From positions 1 through 64,000 of the forward strand of contig JBFLGC010000009.1 in assembly GCA_041859945.1 (NCBI GenBank): 64,000 nucleotides of DNA. Reading direction: 5' to 3'. Source of the stretch: Tetragenococcus sp041859945 (GTDB lineage: Bacteria; Bacillota; Bacilli; Lactobacillales; Enterococcaceae). The notes below the pieces were generated by a model that did no database searches, was not told the DNA's origin, and was given only the letters and a program-made list of their open reading frames with translations. This document shows positions 41,193-50,600 of the stretch, one piece after another (position 1 is the stretch's first letter; each line of letters opens with the position of its first letter). A program made the position numbers and the translations under genes.

Positions 41193-42923
41193 TTATTCAG
41201 CTGTATATTTTGCAACCAAGGCTTGTACTTCTTCCACCGTTGTACACTCAGAAACAGCACGGTTGGCAAGTTCTGCCATCTTCGTCGTGTCAAGGCGTTT
41301 CATTAAACTGCGTGTCTTCAAGATAGAAGTGGCGCTCATTGAGAATTCATCCAAACCAATTCCCATTAGAAGTGGTACTGCTGTTTGATCGCCCGCCATT
41401 TCTCCACACATACCAGCCCATTTGCCTTCTTTGTGCGCTGATTCAACGACATGTTTGACTAAGCGTAAAATAGAAGGATTATAAGGTTGATACAGATAAG
41501 AAACGCGTTCGTTCATCCGGTCAGCCGCCATCGTGTATTGGATCAAATCATTGGTCCCGATACTGAAGAAGTCGACTTCTTTAGCAAATTGATCAGCTAA
41601 GACAGCTGCTGCTGGGATCTCGATCATGATACCAACTTCGATATGATCCGCTACAGCGATTTTTTCATCGATCAATTTTTGACGTTCTTCTTCATACATT
41701 TTTTTGGCTTGACGGAATTCTTGTAAAGTTGCCACCATTGGGAACATGATACGTAGTTGTCCGTAAACAGAAGCGCGTAATAAAGCGCGCAATTGCGTGC
41801 GGAACATATCTTCTCCCATTTCAGACAAGCTGATACGTAAGGCCCGATAGCCTAAAAATGGATTCATTTCATCTGGTAATTGTAAATAAGGAAGCTTCTT
41901 GTCACCACCGATATCCATCGTGCGGACAACGACTGGTTTCCCATTCATTCCTTCAAGCACTGCTTTATAGGCTGTGAATTGGTCTTCTTCAGTAGGAAAA
42001 TCAGACGAATCCATATATAAGAATTCAGTCCGATACAGGCCTATTGCTTCCGCACCATTATTATGAACACCATCTAAATCTTTTGGTGTCCCGATATTAG
42101 CACCCAACTCAAAGTGTTTGCCATCAGCAGTCACAGTCGTGGAATTTTTTAATTTGTCCCACTCTGCTTTTTGTTGTTCAAAAGCTTTAGCAGCTTCGGT
42201 AAATTCATTCTTTTGTTCATCGGTCGGATCGATGATGACCTCACCTACGATCCCGTTAACGGCGAGAATGTCGCCTGATTTTACCATAGATGTGATTTCT
42301 TTGGTCCCAACGATCGCTGGGATCTCAAGAGATCGCGCCATAATGGCCGAATGTGAAGTCCGTCCACCTATATCAGTAACAAATGCTTTCACGAAATTAC
42401 GATCCAGTTGAGCCGTATCACTTGGTGTCAAATCATGAGCTACGACCACAACTTCCTCATCGATCATCGATGGATCAGGGATATCTACTCCAAGCAAATG
42501 CCCTAATACACGCTTGGTCACGTCACGGATATCAGCCGCACGTTCTTGCATGTATTTATTGTCATCCATCGCATCAAACATAGCGATATACATATCTGTC
42601 ACGTCTTTCAAAGCAGCTTCTGCATTGACTTTCTTATCCGTGATATTTTGTTTGATTTGACTGACCATTTCTGGATCACTAAGTACCATTATATGGGCAT
42701 CAAAAACTTGCGCTTCTTCTTCCCCTAATGTAACGGCCGCTTTGTCGCGAATCTTTTGCAATTCTTTTGTTGACTGTGTCAGCGCTTCATCCAAACGATT
42801 TTCTTCGGCAGCAGTGTCGGTAACAGTAACCTTTTTAAAGGACAGATCTGGTTGAACCAAGAGATATGCCTTTGCAACAGCTACTCCATCGCTAGCCGCA
42901 ATTCCCTTCAGCATTTCAACCAT
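41193..42923 (-). CDS. ptsI: phosphoenolpyruvate-protein phosphotransferase (enzyme I)
   Basis: A 576-residue enzyme I. Active-site His191 (GGRTSHSAIMARS), an HPr-binding N-terminal part, and the PEP domain (GTNDLIQYTMAADRMNERVSYLY, AGMCGEMAGD). Transfers phosphate from PEP to HPr. Its ATG overlaps the ptsH stop (TAATG), so the pair is coupled. Confidence 0.95.
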   Translation of the reverse strand: MVEMLKGIAASDGVAVAKAYLLVQPDLSFKKVTVTDTAAEENRLDEALTQSTKELQKIRDKAAVTLGEEEAQVFDAHIMVLSDPEMVSQIKQNITDKKVNAEAALKDVTDMYIAMFDAMDDNKYMQERAADIRDVTKRVLGHLLGVDIPDPSMIDEEVVVVAHDLTPSDTAQLDRNFVKAFVTDIGGRTSHSAIMARSLEIPAIVGTKEITSMVKSGDILAVNGIVGEVIIDPTDEQKNEFTEAAKAFEQQKAEWDKLKNSTTVTADGKHFELGANIGTPKDLDGVHNNGAEAIGLYRTEFLYMDSSDFPTEEDQFTAYKAVLEGMNGKPVVVRTMDIGGDKKLPYLQLPDEMNPFLGYRALRISLSEMGEDMFRTQLRALLRASVYGQLRIMFPMVATLQEFRQAKKMYEEERQKLIDEKIAVADHIEVGIMIEIPAAAVLADQFAKEVDFFSIGTNDLIQYTMAADRMNERVSYLYQPYNPSILRLVKHVVESAHKEGKWAGMCGEMAGDQTAVPLLMGIGLDEFSMSATSILKTRSLMKRLDTTKMAELANRAVSECTTVEEVQALVAKYTAE

Positions 42924-43189
42924 TAGTCAGATAACCCTTCTTTTTGCATTGTTTCTACAATAGCAGTCATTGCTTCTGTTTCATCGGCACCTTCAACTGT
43001 GATAGTAACGTCTGAGCCTTGGCCAACGCCTAAGGACATAACGCCCATGATTGATTTCAAGTTAACAGATTTACCTTTGTATTCAAGGTTGATATCTGAG
43101 TTGAATTTGCTTGCCGTTTGTACCAATAAAGTTGCTGGGCGAGCATGGATCCCTGTTTCAGCAATTACGTGAAAATCTTTTTTTTCCAT
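42923..43189 (-). CDS. ptsH: phosphocarrier protein HPr
   Basis: An 88-residue HPr with His15 (ETGIHARPA) for PTS transfer and Ser46 (NLKSIMGV) for HPr kinase regulation; P-Ser-HPr is CcpA's cofactor and thus ties to the cre site at 26381. AAAGGAGATCGATCGAT precedes ATG 43189. Promoter at 43278-43306. Confidence 0.95.
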   Translation of the reverse strand: MEKKDFHVIAETGIHARPATLLVQTASKFNSDINLEYKGKSVNLKSIMGVMSLGVGQGSDVTITVEGADETEAMTAIVETMQKEGLSD

Positions 43190-43277
43190 ATCGATCGATC
43201 TCCTTTAGTGATTTCAATTTTAGGGCCTGTATATAAAAAGCGTTTTATAAACAGAATTATTACCCTTTCAATTGTTA

Positions 43278-43306
43278 AGATTACCATTTTTTCGCGACTT
43301 AGACAA
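43278..43306 (-). promoter_or_regulatory. ptsHI promoter
   Basis: Minus strand TTGTCT (43301-43306), 17 bp, TAATCT (43278-43283), about 90 bp before ptsH. Confidence 0.55.
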
Positions 43307-43400
43307 CCGTTTTCGCTCATAATTCAGACAAAAATTTATTTTTTTAGAAATACGTCTGATTTTCTTTCCAAATAGGAGCAAAGAAGCGATGTTAAATCCT

Positions 43401-43453
43401 TGCATCTCATTTCAAACGATGTATAATAGAATCAAAGGTCAAAGTTGGTCAAT
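43401..43453 (+). promoter_or_regulatory. clpE promoter with CtsR operator
   Basis: TTGCAT (43401-43406), 16 bp, TATAAT (43423-43428). GGTCAAAGTTGGTCAA (43438-43453) is a CtsR heptad direct repeat just downstream, so CtsR should repress clpE until heat or protein stress. Confidence 0.85.
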
Positions 43454-43507
43454 GTAAATTTTGATCTTTCTACTTACTCTGAATTTTAATGAAAGGCGTG
43501 TGATAAT

Positions 43508-45736
43508 ATGCTTTGTCAAAATTGCGGCAAAAATGAGGCAACGATTCATTTATATGCAAATGTTGGCGGAGAAAGACGTCAAATCGACTATTGCCAAAGT
43601 TGTTATCAAAAATTGAAAAATCAACAAGAAAATCAAATGCGTGCCATGCAACAAGATCCTTTTGGTTTCGGCAATTTAGATGACCTCTTCCGCCAAATGT
43701 CACAACAGATGCAACCAGGTAGCACACCGTACAATCAAGTACCACCAACGCAAACTGGTGACAATAATTTCAATGGTGGCAGGCCACCACAAGATAATGG
43801 GATGTCTGGTCTACTAGGCCAATACGGGACCAATATTACGCAGGAAGCGCGCGATGGTCAAATCGATCCGGTCGTCGGTCGTGATGACGAAATCAAACGG
43901 ATCATCGAGATCTTGAACCGACGCACCAAAAATAATCCGGTCTTGATTGGCGAACCTGGCGTTGGTAAAACGGCCGTCGTCGAAGGGCTGGCTCAAAAAA
44001 TCGTCAATGGTGAAGTTCCACAAAAATTGATGAACAAAGAAGTCGTTCGTTTAGACGTCGCCTCGCTCGTTCAAGGAACGGGGATCCGTGGACAATTTGA
44101 AGAAAGGATGCAACAATTGGTCAGTGAAATCAAAAAAGCCGAAAATATCATCCTTTTCATCGATGAAGTCCACGAAATCGTCGGCGCCGGTACAGCTGGC
44201 GATGGTAGTTTGGATGCTGGTAACATTTTGAAACCGGCGCTTGCTCGTGGTGATCTGCAAATGGTCGGGGCTACTACTTTGAAAGAATATCGGATCATCG
44301 AAAAAGATGCCGCACTAGAACGGCGGATGCAACCAGTTCGGGTAGAAGAACCAACTGTTGCTGAAACGATCGCCATCTTAAAAGGCCTGCAACCTCGTTA
44401 CGAAGACTATCATCACGTTCATTATACGGATGAAGCCATCACGCAAGCAGCGGAATTATCCAACCGTTACATCCAAGATCGTTTTTTACCCGATAAAGCC
44501 ATCGACTTGTTAGACGAATCGGGATCTCGTAAAAATTTAACGATCCAATATGTCGATCCTAAAGTCCTTGATAAACGCTTATCTGAGGCCGAAGCTCAAA
44601 AATCCAAAGCTTCCCAAGAAGAAGATTTTGAAAAAGCGGCTTATTATCGTGATCAAGTCGCCAAACTACAAAAGATGAAAGAACATCATGTCAGCGATGA
44701 AGAAATTCCTGTGATTACCGAAAAAACCATGCAAGAAATCGTCGAAGAACGCACCGGTATCCCGGTTGGCGAACTGAAAGAAAAAGAACAAACACAAATG
44801 AAAAATTTGGCGAGTGATTTGGAAAAACATGTCATTGGTCAAGACGAAGCTGTTGAAAAAGTAGCCAAAGCTATTCGTCGTAATCGCGTCGGTCTCGTTA
44901 AGAAAAATCGTCCGATCGGTTCTTTCCTTTTTGTGGGGCCCACGGGTGTCGGTAAAACAGAGTTGGCACGACAACTAGCCTTGGAATTGTTTGGTTCAGA
45001 AAATGCCATGATCCGTTTTGATATGTCTGAATATATGGAAAAACATAGTGTGTCAAAACTTATCGGATCTCCTCCAGGCTACGTCGGTTACGAAGAAGCT
45101 GGTCAATTGACCGAAAAAGTACGTCGCAATCCTTACAGCCTGATCCTGTTAGATGAAATCGAAAAAGCCCATCCAGACGTGTTGCATATGTTCTTGCAAA
45201 TTTTAGACGATGGTCGTTTGACGGACTCCCAAGGTCGTACCGTAAGCTTTAAAGATACCTTGATCATTATGACTAGTAATGCTGGGTCAGGAGACGTTGA
45301 AGCCAATGTTGGTTTCGGTGCTACTCGCGAAGGAACCACACATTCTGTTTTAGGACAATTGCGTAACTACTTTAAGCCAGAATTTTTGAATCGTTTTGAT
45401 GGGATCATTGAATTCAAGCAACTTAGCAAGGAAAACCTACTTGCAATTGTCGATTTGATGTTAGATCAAGTCAACGATATGTTGAAGCATCAAAAGATCC
45501 ATATCACTGTTTCCTCCGCTGTAAAAGAAAAATTAGCGGATCTTGGCTATGATCCGGCCATGGGTGCACGCCCATTACGTCGAACGATCCAAGAACAAAT
45601 CGAAGACGGCATCGCAGAGTATTATCTGGACCATCCTGAAGTCCATGAACTAGAAGCGACTTTGAATGACAAAGATACGATCAAAATTTCTGCTCAAGTG
45701 CCAGAAACGGTCGAACAAACAGAAGAAACTAATTAA
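43508..45736 (+). CDS. clpE: ATP-dependent Clp protease ATPase subunit ClpE
   Basis: A 742-residue Hsp100. The N-terminal zinc finger (Cys3, Cys6, Cys29, Cys32) is the ClpE hallmark. Two AAA modules follow: Walker A GEPGVGKT with LFIDEVHEIVGAG, and GPTGVGKT with LILLDEIEKAHPDV, separated by a UVR-type coiled coil (EEDFEKAAYYRDQVAKLQKM). Works with ClpP in unfolding and degradation of damaged proteins. CtsR-regulated (43438-43453). GAAAGGCGTGTGATAAT precedes ATG 43508. Confidence 0.95.
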   Translation: MLCQNCGKNEATIHLYANVGGERRQIDYCQSCYQKLKNQQENQMRAMQQDPFGFGNLDDLFRQMSQQMQPGSTPYNQVPPTQTGDNNFNGGRPPQDNGMSGLLGQYGTNITQEARDGQIDPVVGRDDEIKRIIEILNRRTKNNPVLIGEPGVGKTAVVEGLAQKIVNGEVPQKLMNKEVVRLDVASLVQGTGIRGQFEERMQQLVSEIKKAENIILFIDEVHEIVGAGTAGDGSLDAGNILKPALARGDLQMVGATTLKEYRIIEKDAALERRMQPVRVEEPTVAETIAILKGLQPRYEDYHHVHYTDEAITQAAELSNRYIQDRFLPDKAIDLLDESGSRKNLTIQYVDPKVLDKRLSEAEAQKSKASQEEDFEKAAYYRDQVAKLQKMKEHHVSDEEIPVITEKTMQEIVEERTGIPVGELKEKEQTQMKNLASDLEKHVIGQDEAVEKVAKAIRRNRVGLVKKNRPIGSFLFVGPTGVGKTELARQLALELFGSENAMIRFDMSEYMEKHSVSKLIGSPPGYVGYEEAGQLTEKVRRNPYSLILLDEIEKAHPDVLHMFLQILDDGRLTDSQGRTVSFKDTLIIMTSNAGSGDVEANVGFGATREGTTHSVLGQLRNYFKPEFLNRFDGIIEFKQLSKENLLAIVDLMLDQVNDMLKHQKIHITVSSAVKEKLADLGYDPAMGARPLRRTIQEQIEDGIAEYYLDHPEVHELEATLNDKDTIKISAQVPETVEQTEETN

Positions 45737-45740
45737 AAAT

Positions 45741-45791
45741 AGCTGGAAAAAAGTGAAAAATCAAAATTCATACTTTTTTCCAGCTTTTTTA
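45741..45791 (+). terminator. clpE terminator
   Basis: AGCTGGAAAAAAGTG pairs with TACTTTTTTCCAGCT (one mismatch), then TTTTTT. Confidence 0.85.
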
Positions 45792-45877
45792 GTCTTTTTT
45801 TCTTTTCATTTTAGCAAAAAAAAAATATAATTAGATAGAGATGATTTTAAAACTACATAGAAAAAGAGGTGAGTTGG

Positions 45878-46192
45878 ATGAAACTAATTAATGTGACCAA
45901 TAGCCACTCGAGATTAGTCATGCAGCAACTGGAGAATACAGATGCTGAGATGGTAAGAGTTTATACAGCGGGCAATACAACTGTTGTTTATACAGAAGCT
46001 CCCTTACACAATGAAATTTTACTTGTCAACAAACAACGAACACTGTTACCAAATGAAATAAATGAAATAAAAGCACGTTTCCTTAAAAAATTGCCATCTA
46101 ACTCTTATAGAAAAGAGGATATCTCTGTCATTAATGATGGTGGTGTTGTCGAAATTTCCATACCTAAAGTTCCCAAAGCACAACTTACTTAA
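45878..46192 (+). CDS. DUF1827 family protein
   Basis: A 104-residue protein of the DUF1827 family, restricted to Lactobacillales: MKLINVTNSHSRLVMQQLEN and VYTAGNTTVVYTEAPLHNEI are strong matches. Function unknown. ATG 45878 follows AGAGGTGAG; the frame's upstream ATG lies in the SD region. Single-gene unit between clpE and prfC, an order seen in enterococci. Confidence 0.8.
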   Translation: MKLINVTNSHSRLVMQQLENTDAEMVRVYTAGNTTVVYTEAPLHNEILLVNKQRTLLPNEINEIKARFLKKLPSNSYRKEDISVINDGGVVEISIPKVPKAQLT

Positions 46193-46207
46193 AAATTTAT
46201 CCGAAAA

Positions 46208-46243
46208 AGCACCCTCTTCAAAAAAAGAGGATGCTATTTTTTT
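46208..46243. terminator. bidirectional terminator (DUF1827 gene / prfC)
   Basis: AGCACCCTCTT pairs with AAGAGGATGCT (one mismatch), T-run on + and A/T-rich on -. Confidence 0.75.
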
Positions 46244-47822
46244 ACATTAAACTTTTCAATTTGACATCAGGATATTTTTCGGCAAACCAACGCATGGCGA
46301 ATTCATTTTCAAATAAGAACAACGGTTGATCGAAACGATCTTTAGCTAAAATATTTCGCGAAGAACTCATTTTTTCGTCGAGATCAGCTGGATCGATCCA
46401 GCGTGCTATTTTGTGTCCCATCGGTTTCATAATGACTTCAGAATTATATTCATTTTGCATACGATATTGGAAAACTTCAAATTGTAACTGACCAACTGCG
46501 CCGATCATGTACTCTTCTGTCAAATAATTCTTATAAAGTTGGATGGCCCCTTCTTGAACCAATTGTTGGATCCCTTTATGAAAGGATTTTTGTTTCATGA
46601 CATTTTTCGCGGTGACTTTCATGAATAATTCAGGTGTAAAGGAAGGTAGTTCTTCATAAGCTACTTTCAGGTTTCCTTCATATAGGGTGTCGCCGATCTG
46701 ATAATTCCCAGTATCGTAGACCCCAATGATATCTCCAGCAACTGCTTCTTGAATATTTTCTCTGGTATCAGCCATAAATTGGGTCACATTGCTTAGACGA
46801 AGTTTCTTTTCATTGCGTTTTAGTGTCACATCCATCCCACGCTCAAAGGTCCCAGAACAGATCCTGACAAAAGCGATCCTGTCGCGATGAGCTGGATTCA
46901 TATTGGCTTGGATCTTAAACACAAAGCCAGAAAAATCTTCTTCATAAGGCGATATCTTTTCACCCGTCTCAGTTTTATGCGCATGCGGAGCGGGAGCGAA
47001 GCGTAAGAAAGTTTCTAAAAAGGTTTGGACACCAAAATTGGTTAAAGCGGAACCGAAAAATACCGGTGTCTGATCCCCATGGGCAATTTTTTCGACATCA
47101 AAATCATCGCCAGCTTCTTGTAGCAACTCCACATCCTCTAAAACTTGTTGGTACAAACTATTTTGCGTAAGAGGATGGTCATTGGGAATCGTTTTTTCAT
47201 CATTCAATGGGATAAAACGCTCACCATCATATTTTTCGGGATGGTAAAGTTCCACACGTTTATTATAAATATCATAAATTCCTTCTAAGCCTCGCCCCAT
47301 CCCGATCGGCCAATTCATCGGATAGGATTCGATATCTAACAAGTCTTCCAGTTCTTCTAAAAGATCTAGTGGCTCGCGACCATCGCGGTCCAATTTATTG
47401 ATGAAAGTAAAAATCGGGATGCCTCTTTGTTTAACGACTTTAAAAAGTTTTTTCGTTTGCGCTTCGATCCCTTTGGCGCTATCAATGACCATGACCGCAC
47501 TATCGACCGCCATAAGGGTCCGATAAGTGTCTTCAGAAAAGTCTTCATGCCCCGGTGTATCTAAGATATTGATCTTTTTATCATCATAATCAAATTGCAT
47601 CACCGAGCTAGTAACGGAGATGCCCCGTTGTTTTTCGATTTCCATCCAGTCCGACTTGGCAAAGTTGCCAGTTTTCTTTCCTTTAACGGTCCCGGCTTGA
47701 CGAATCGCACCACCAAAGAGCAATAATTGTTCGGTGATCGTTGTTTTACCCGCATCTGGGTGGGAAATAATAGCAAAAGTACGTCGTTTTCCTACTTGTT
47801 GTTTTAAATTTGGATTTTGCAT
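46242..47822 (-). CDS. prfC: peptide chain release factor 3
   Basis: A 526-residue GTPase that recycles RF1/RF2 from the ribosome. G1 SHPDAGKTTITEQL, switch region QRGISVTSSVMQFDY, DTPGHEDFSEDTYR (G3), FINKLDRDGR (G4). The downstream domains match RF3, not EF-G. Single-gene unit. Confidence 0.95.
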   Translation of the reverse strand: MQNPNLKQQVGKRRTFAIISHPDAGKTTITEQLLLFGGAIRQAGTVKGKKTGNFAKSDWMEIEKQRGISVTSSVMQFDYDDKKINILDTPGHEDFSEDTYRTLMAVDSAVMVIDSAKGIEAQTKKLFKVVKQRGIPIFTFINKLDRDGREPLDLLEELEDLLDIESYPMNWPIGMGRGLEGIYDIYNKRVELYHPEKYDGERFIPLNDEKTIPNDHPLTQNSLYQQVLEDVELLQEAGDDFDVEKIAHGDQTPVFFGSALTNFGVQTFLETFLRFAPAPHAHKTETGEKISPYEEDFSGFVFKIQANMNPAHRDRIAFVRICSGTFERGMDVTLKRNEKKLRLSNVTQFMADTRENIQEAVAGDIIGVYDTGNYQIGDTLYEGNLKVAYEELPSFTPELFMKVTAKNVMKQKSFHKGIQQLVQEGAIQLYKNYLTEEYMIGAVGQLQFEVFQYRMQNEYNSEVIMKPMGHKIARWIDPADLDEKMSSSRNILAKDRFDQPLFLFENEFAMRWFAEKYPDVKLKSLM

Positions 47823-47980
47823 AGATCATACTGCACAAAAAAATTTTGGCAGTGTCTCCTCTCTTTATTTTCTTTAGGAACATTTCATTTCACTACATTG
47901 GATTCTCCCCTTTAAAATTCAGCTCTTCCAGTATACCATTTCACAGAAAAAATAGGAATAAAAATACCCGAAGTTTCCAT

Positions 47981-48012
47981 AAAAAAGGACGAGGTCAAAT
48001 GGCCCCATCCTA
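47981..48012 (-). terminator. terminator of the CNNM/CorC gene
   Basis: AGGATGGGGCC pairs with GACCTCGTCCT (with G-T pairs on the minus RNA), then TTTTTT. Sits 8 bp after the gene's end. 47823-47980 holds no gene. Confidence 0.65.
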
Positions 48013-48018
48013 CATAAC

Positions 48019-49395
48019 TTATCTTCTTGGTTCATCTTCGTCAAAATCTTTACGGAAAAAGCGTCGTTCTTCTTCTGGTTCGACCGGTTCATTTTCTGGT
48101 TCATGAAAAATGACACGTAATTTCAACACGCGACTACCTTCCATTTCTTCAGATATCAAGGTCAGATTGTCAACATCGAATTTCTTTTTTTCACCCTTTT
48201 CAGGGATTGTCCCCAAAGCAGTGATCAAATAACCTGCCATGGTATCTACATCTGACATGTGTAAGTTCGTGTCAAACAGCTCATTGAAGTCCTCGATCAA
48301 CATTTTCCCTTGGATCATGTACTCATGATCGTTGATTTTTTTATACAACGTTTCAACTTCATCCGTTTCGTCATCGATCTCACCAACGATTTCTTCTAAT
48401 AAATCTTCTAAAGTAGCCACACCAACGACGCCACCATATTCATCTAGAAGGATCGCCATTTGATTTTGGGTCTTTTTCAATTCATATAATAAATCATCGA
48501 TAAAAATCGTTTCTGGAACATATAAAGGTTCTTGTAATATAGAACGTAGATCAATATGGTCAAAACCATTTTTGTATCCGGCCTTAAGTAGATTTTTCGT
48601 ATGCAAAATCCCAATGACTTTATCTTTATCATCTTTATAAACTGGGATACGAGAATAATTTTGCGATAAGATCTCGTTTAAAATCGTTGCGACATCGTCA
48701 TCGATGTCGACCATAAATGCATCCGTGCGTGGTACCATTATTTCGCGTGCTACCTTGGTATCTAAAGAAAAAATTCCCTGGAGCATTTCCAGCTCATCTT
48801 CTTCAAAAACCCCTTCTGTTTCCATCATATAGCGCATTTCATCACGCGTCATTTTAGACTCTTCATCGTCAAAAGTCATCGGAGTGATCCGAGCTAATAA
48901 ATTCGTCGAAGCTGAAAGCAACCAAACAAATGGTTTTGTGACTACTCCAATCGTTCGAACGATACCAGAAGAAAACTTAGCTACTTCTTCCGTTTTGCTC
49001 ATGGCAATACGTTTCGGATACAGTTCACCAAAAACGATCGATACATAGGTCAAAATAATCAAAATAATCACACTTGCTGCAGTTTCAGCTACTTGTCCAC
49101 CACCTAAAACAGGTGCCAAACGACTCGATAGATTATCCGCAAGTGATGCCCCTGATAAGATGTTTACCAAGGTGATCCCTACTTGTATCGTCGATAAAAA
49201 ATTGGTTGGGTTTTCCAAAACCTCCAATAATTTTTGAGACTTCTTTTCTCCCTCACTTGCCTTTTGCTCAATACGATTCTTATTAACTGAAACAACCGCA
49301 ATTTCAGAAGCAGCCAAAAAGGCGTTGATAAAAGTCAGTACGATCAATAATAATATTTGCGCTAACAGCGACTGATCCCCGGGGTCAGCATTCAT
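48019..49395 (-). CDS. CNNM/CorC-type transporter-associated protein (hemolysin family)
   Basis: A 458-residue protein: DUF21/CNNM transmembrane region (about residues 8-200, FINAFLAASEIAVVSVNK at the start), a CBS pair (about 215-340, MVPRTDAFMVDIDDD and YVPETIFIDDLLYE), and a CorC/HlyC C-terminal domain (DEYGGVVGVATLEDLLEEIVGEI). Implicated in magnesium/cobalt homeostasis. ATG 49395 follows AAGGAGAGG; the 32 extra codons upstream in the same frame lack an SD and are excluded. Confidence 0.85.
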   Translation of the reverse strand: MNADPGDQSLLAQILLLIVLTFINAFLAASEIAVVSVNKNRIEQKASEGEKKSQKLLEVLENPTNFLSTIQVGITLVNILSGASLADNLSSRLAPVLGGGQVAETAASVIILIILTYVSIVFGELYPKRIAMSKTEEVAKFSSGIVRTIGVVTKPFVWLLSASTNLLARITPMTFDDEESKMTRDEMRYMMETEGVFEEDELEMLQGIFSLDTKVAREIMVPRTDAFMVDIDDDVATILNEILSQNYSRIPVYKDDKDKVIGILHTKNLLKAGYKNGFDHIDLRSILQEPLYVPETIFIDDLLYELKKTQNQMAILLDEYGGVVGVATLEDLLEEIVGEIDDETDEVETLYKKINDHEYMIQGKMLIEDFNELFDTNLHMSDVDTMAGYLITALGTIPEKGEKKKFDVDNLTLISEEMEGSRVLKLRVIFHEPENEPVEPEEERRFFRKDFDEDEPRR

Positions 49396-49840
49396 AGTTG
49401 CAATCCTCTCCTTATTTCCATTCAATTTTGATAAAAAAAAGCGTGGAAATCTCCACGTGAAAATAGTATCACAAAGCGTTTTAATTTGCAATCAAAAGCT
49501 CTAAAATAGCCGTTGATCGTCAAGAAGTCTTAACTAATTGCTGGCGAAACAATTGAATTTAAGCAGAGTTCAAAATCAAGCGTATCAAACCTTATGAAAA
49601 TATTCCTTGTTTTGACTACACAATCACGATACCTGTTCCTCAGTCAGAGCCTAGAGTAGGTGCACCATGACTGACTTGCTCTACAATAAATACCTCGACT
49701 TTCTCTAGTCAAGGGTCAATTGATCGCAATATTTCAAGATATTCTCCCTTAGATTTATCTTGGAACTGCGGTGAGTAATTTGCATTGATGACATATTTAC
49801 GACGATCTAACATCTGTTTTTTCATTTTGCTACACTAGCA
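49396..49840. other. gene-free stretch with a possible gene relic
   Basis: On the minus strand a 38-codon frame starts at ATG 49825 (MKKQMLDRRKYVINANYSP) and ends at TGA 49709-49711. The same frame goes on (VEVFIVEQVSHGAPTLGSD) past another TGA, as if Trp codons had become stops. No SD. It may be the remains of a gene; no family is recognised. Confidence 0.35.
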
Positions 49841-50044
49841 TATGTTCCTTCTTTTCGATATTTGTATCACTTGAGGTCGTCATTTGTCCTTTCTTTTGGA
49901 TACTTGGATCACTTGAGGCCGTCATATGTCCTTTCTTTTTGATACTTGGATCACTTGCGGCCGTCATTTGTCCTTTCTTTTTGATACTTGGATCACTTAA
50001 GGCTGTCATATGTCCTTTCTTTTTGATACTTGGGTCATTATCTG
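49841..50044. repeat. F1 42-bp tandem array (about five units)
   Basis: About five units of exactly 42 bp, most with CATATGTCC or CATTTGTCC, then TTTCTTTTTGATACTTGG. On the minus strand each reads as DPSIKKKGHMTASS-like 14-residue repeats (104-codon frame 49830-50144 covers it). The array ends with ATGCTAGTGTAG on the minus strand. It lies just upstream of the GNAT gene's promoter. Confidence 0.85.
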
Positions 50045-50061
50045 CACTGAAAACTTTACTG

Positions 50062-50090
50062 TTGCCAAAATTTTCTAAAAAAAGTAGAAT
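50062..50090 (+). promoter_or_regulatory. candidate GNAT promoter
   Basis: TTGCCA (50062-50067), 17 bp, TAGAAT (50085-50090), immediately after the array. It would give a very short leader. Confidence 0.45.
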
Positions 50091-50102
50091 GGCAAAGAGG
50101 TG

Positions 50103-50546
50103 ATGATTTTGCAAATAGCCCATACTAAAGACACGATGAGTCAAATTTATTTAGATGCTTTAGCAATCAGGAATACAGTCTTTATTGGTGAACAAGGTGT
50201 TTCGCTAGAAAGAGAAATTGATCAGGATGAAGCCGAAGCTATCCATTTTGTTTTATATATCGCTGATCCAAAGCGTCCTGTTGCGACCGTCCGTTTACTC
50301 CCCGTTACCACTGAAAGAATTAAAATCCAACGCATGGCCGTTTTAAAAGAATACCGTCACTTGCAACTCGGATCAAAAATCGTGCATGAAGCTGAAAGTT
50401 TTGCCAAATCGCAAGGCTATCAAACGATGACTCTAGGTGCCCAACTGACGGCTCGTTCTTTCTATGAAAAATTAGGCTATAAATCTTATGGTGACATCTT
50501 TATGGATGCCGATATGGAACACATTGAAATGAAAAAAGGACTTTAA
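50103..50546 (+). CDS. GNAT family N-acetyltransferase
   Basis: A 147-residue GNAT. Acetyl-CoA binding motif A is visible (RMAVLKEYRHLQLGSKIVHEAE), and RSFYEKLGYKSYGDIF is the usual C-terminal part. The start is uncertain: ATG 50103 is only two bases past AAAGAGG, GTG 50100 and TTG 50109 (eight bases away) are alternatives. Substrate unknown. It is preceded by the F1 array and shares a terminator with the convergent Ntdp gene. Confidence 0.8.
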   Translation: MILQIAHTKDTMSQIYLDALAIRNTVFIGEQGVSLEREIDQDEAEAIHFVLYIADPKRPVATVRLLPVTTERIKIQRMAVLKEYRHLQLGSKIVHEAESFAKSQGYQTMTLGAQLTARSFYEKLGYKSYGDIFMDADMEHIEMKKGL

Positions 50547-50567
50547 ATAAACTTTTTAAAGACGTTA

Positions 50568-50600
50568 AAAAGACTGCCGCTTTATAAAGCGACAGTCTTT
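50568..50600. terminator. bidirectional terminator (GNAT / Ntdp)
   Basis: AAAGACTGCCGCTTT pairs with AAAGCGACAGTCTTT with one mismatch, with T-rich tail on + and A-rich flank. Confidence 0.8.

Noticed and set aside
48019..49491. 32-residue N-terminal extension of the CNNM/CorC protein
   Set aside because: No SD before 49491, basic non-family sequence; AAGGAGAGG lies before ATG 49395.
49841..50044. CRISPR array
   Set aside because: Units are directly adjacent with no spacers, contain coding-like sequence, and no cas gene is near.
49830..50144. 104-residue protein carrying the F1 repeats
   Set aside because: The frame begins inside the GNAT gene on the opposite strand without an SD; I keep the repeats as DNA repeats and leave the peptide question open as a finding.
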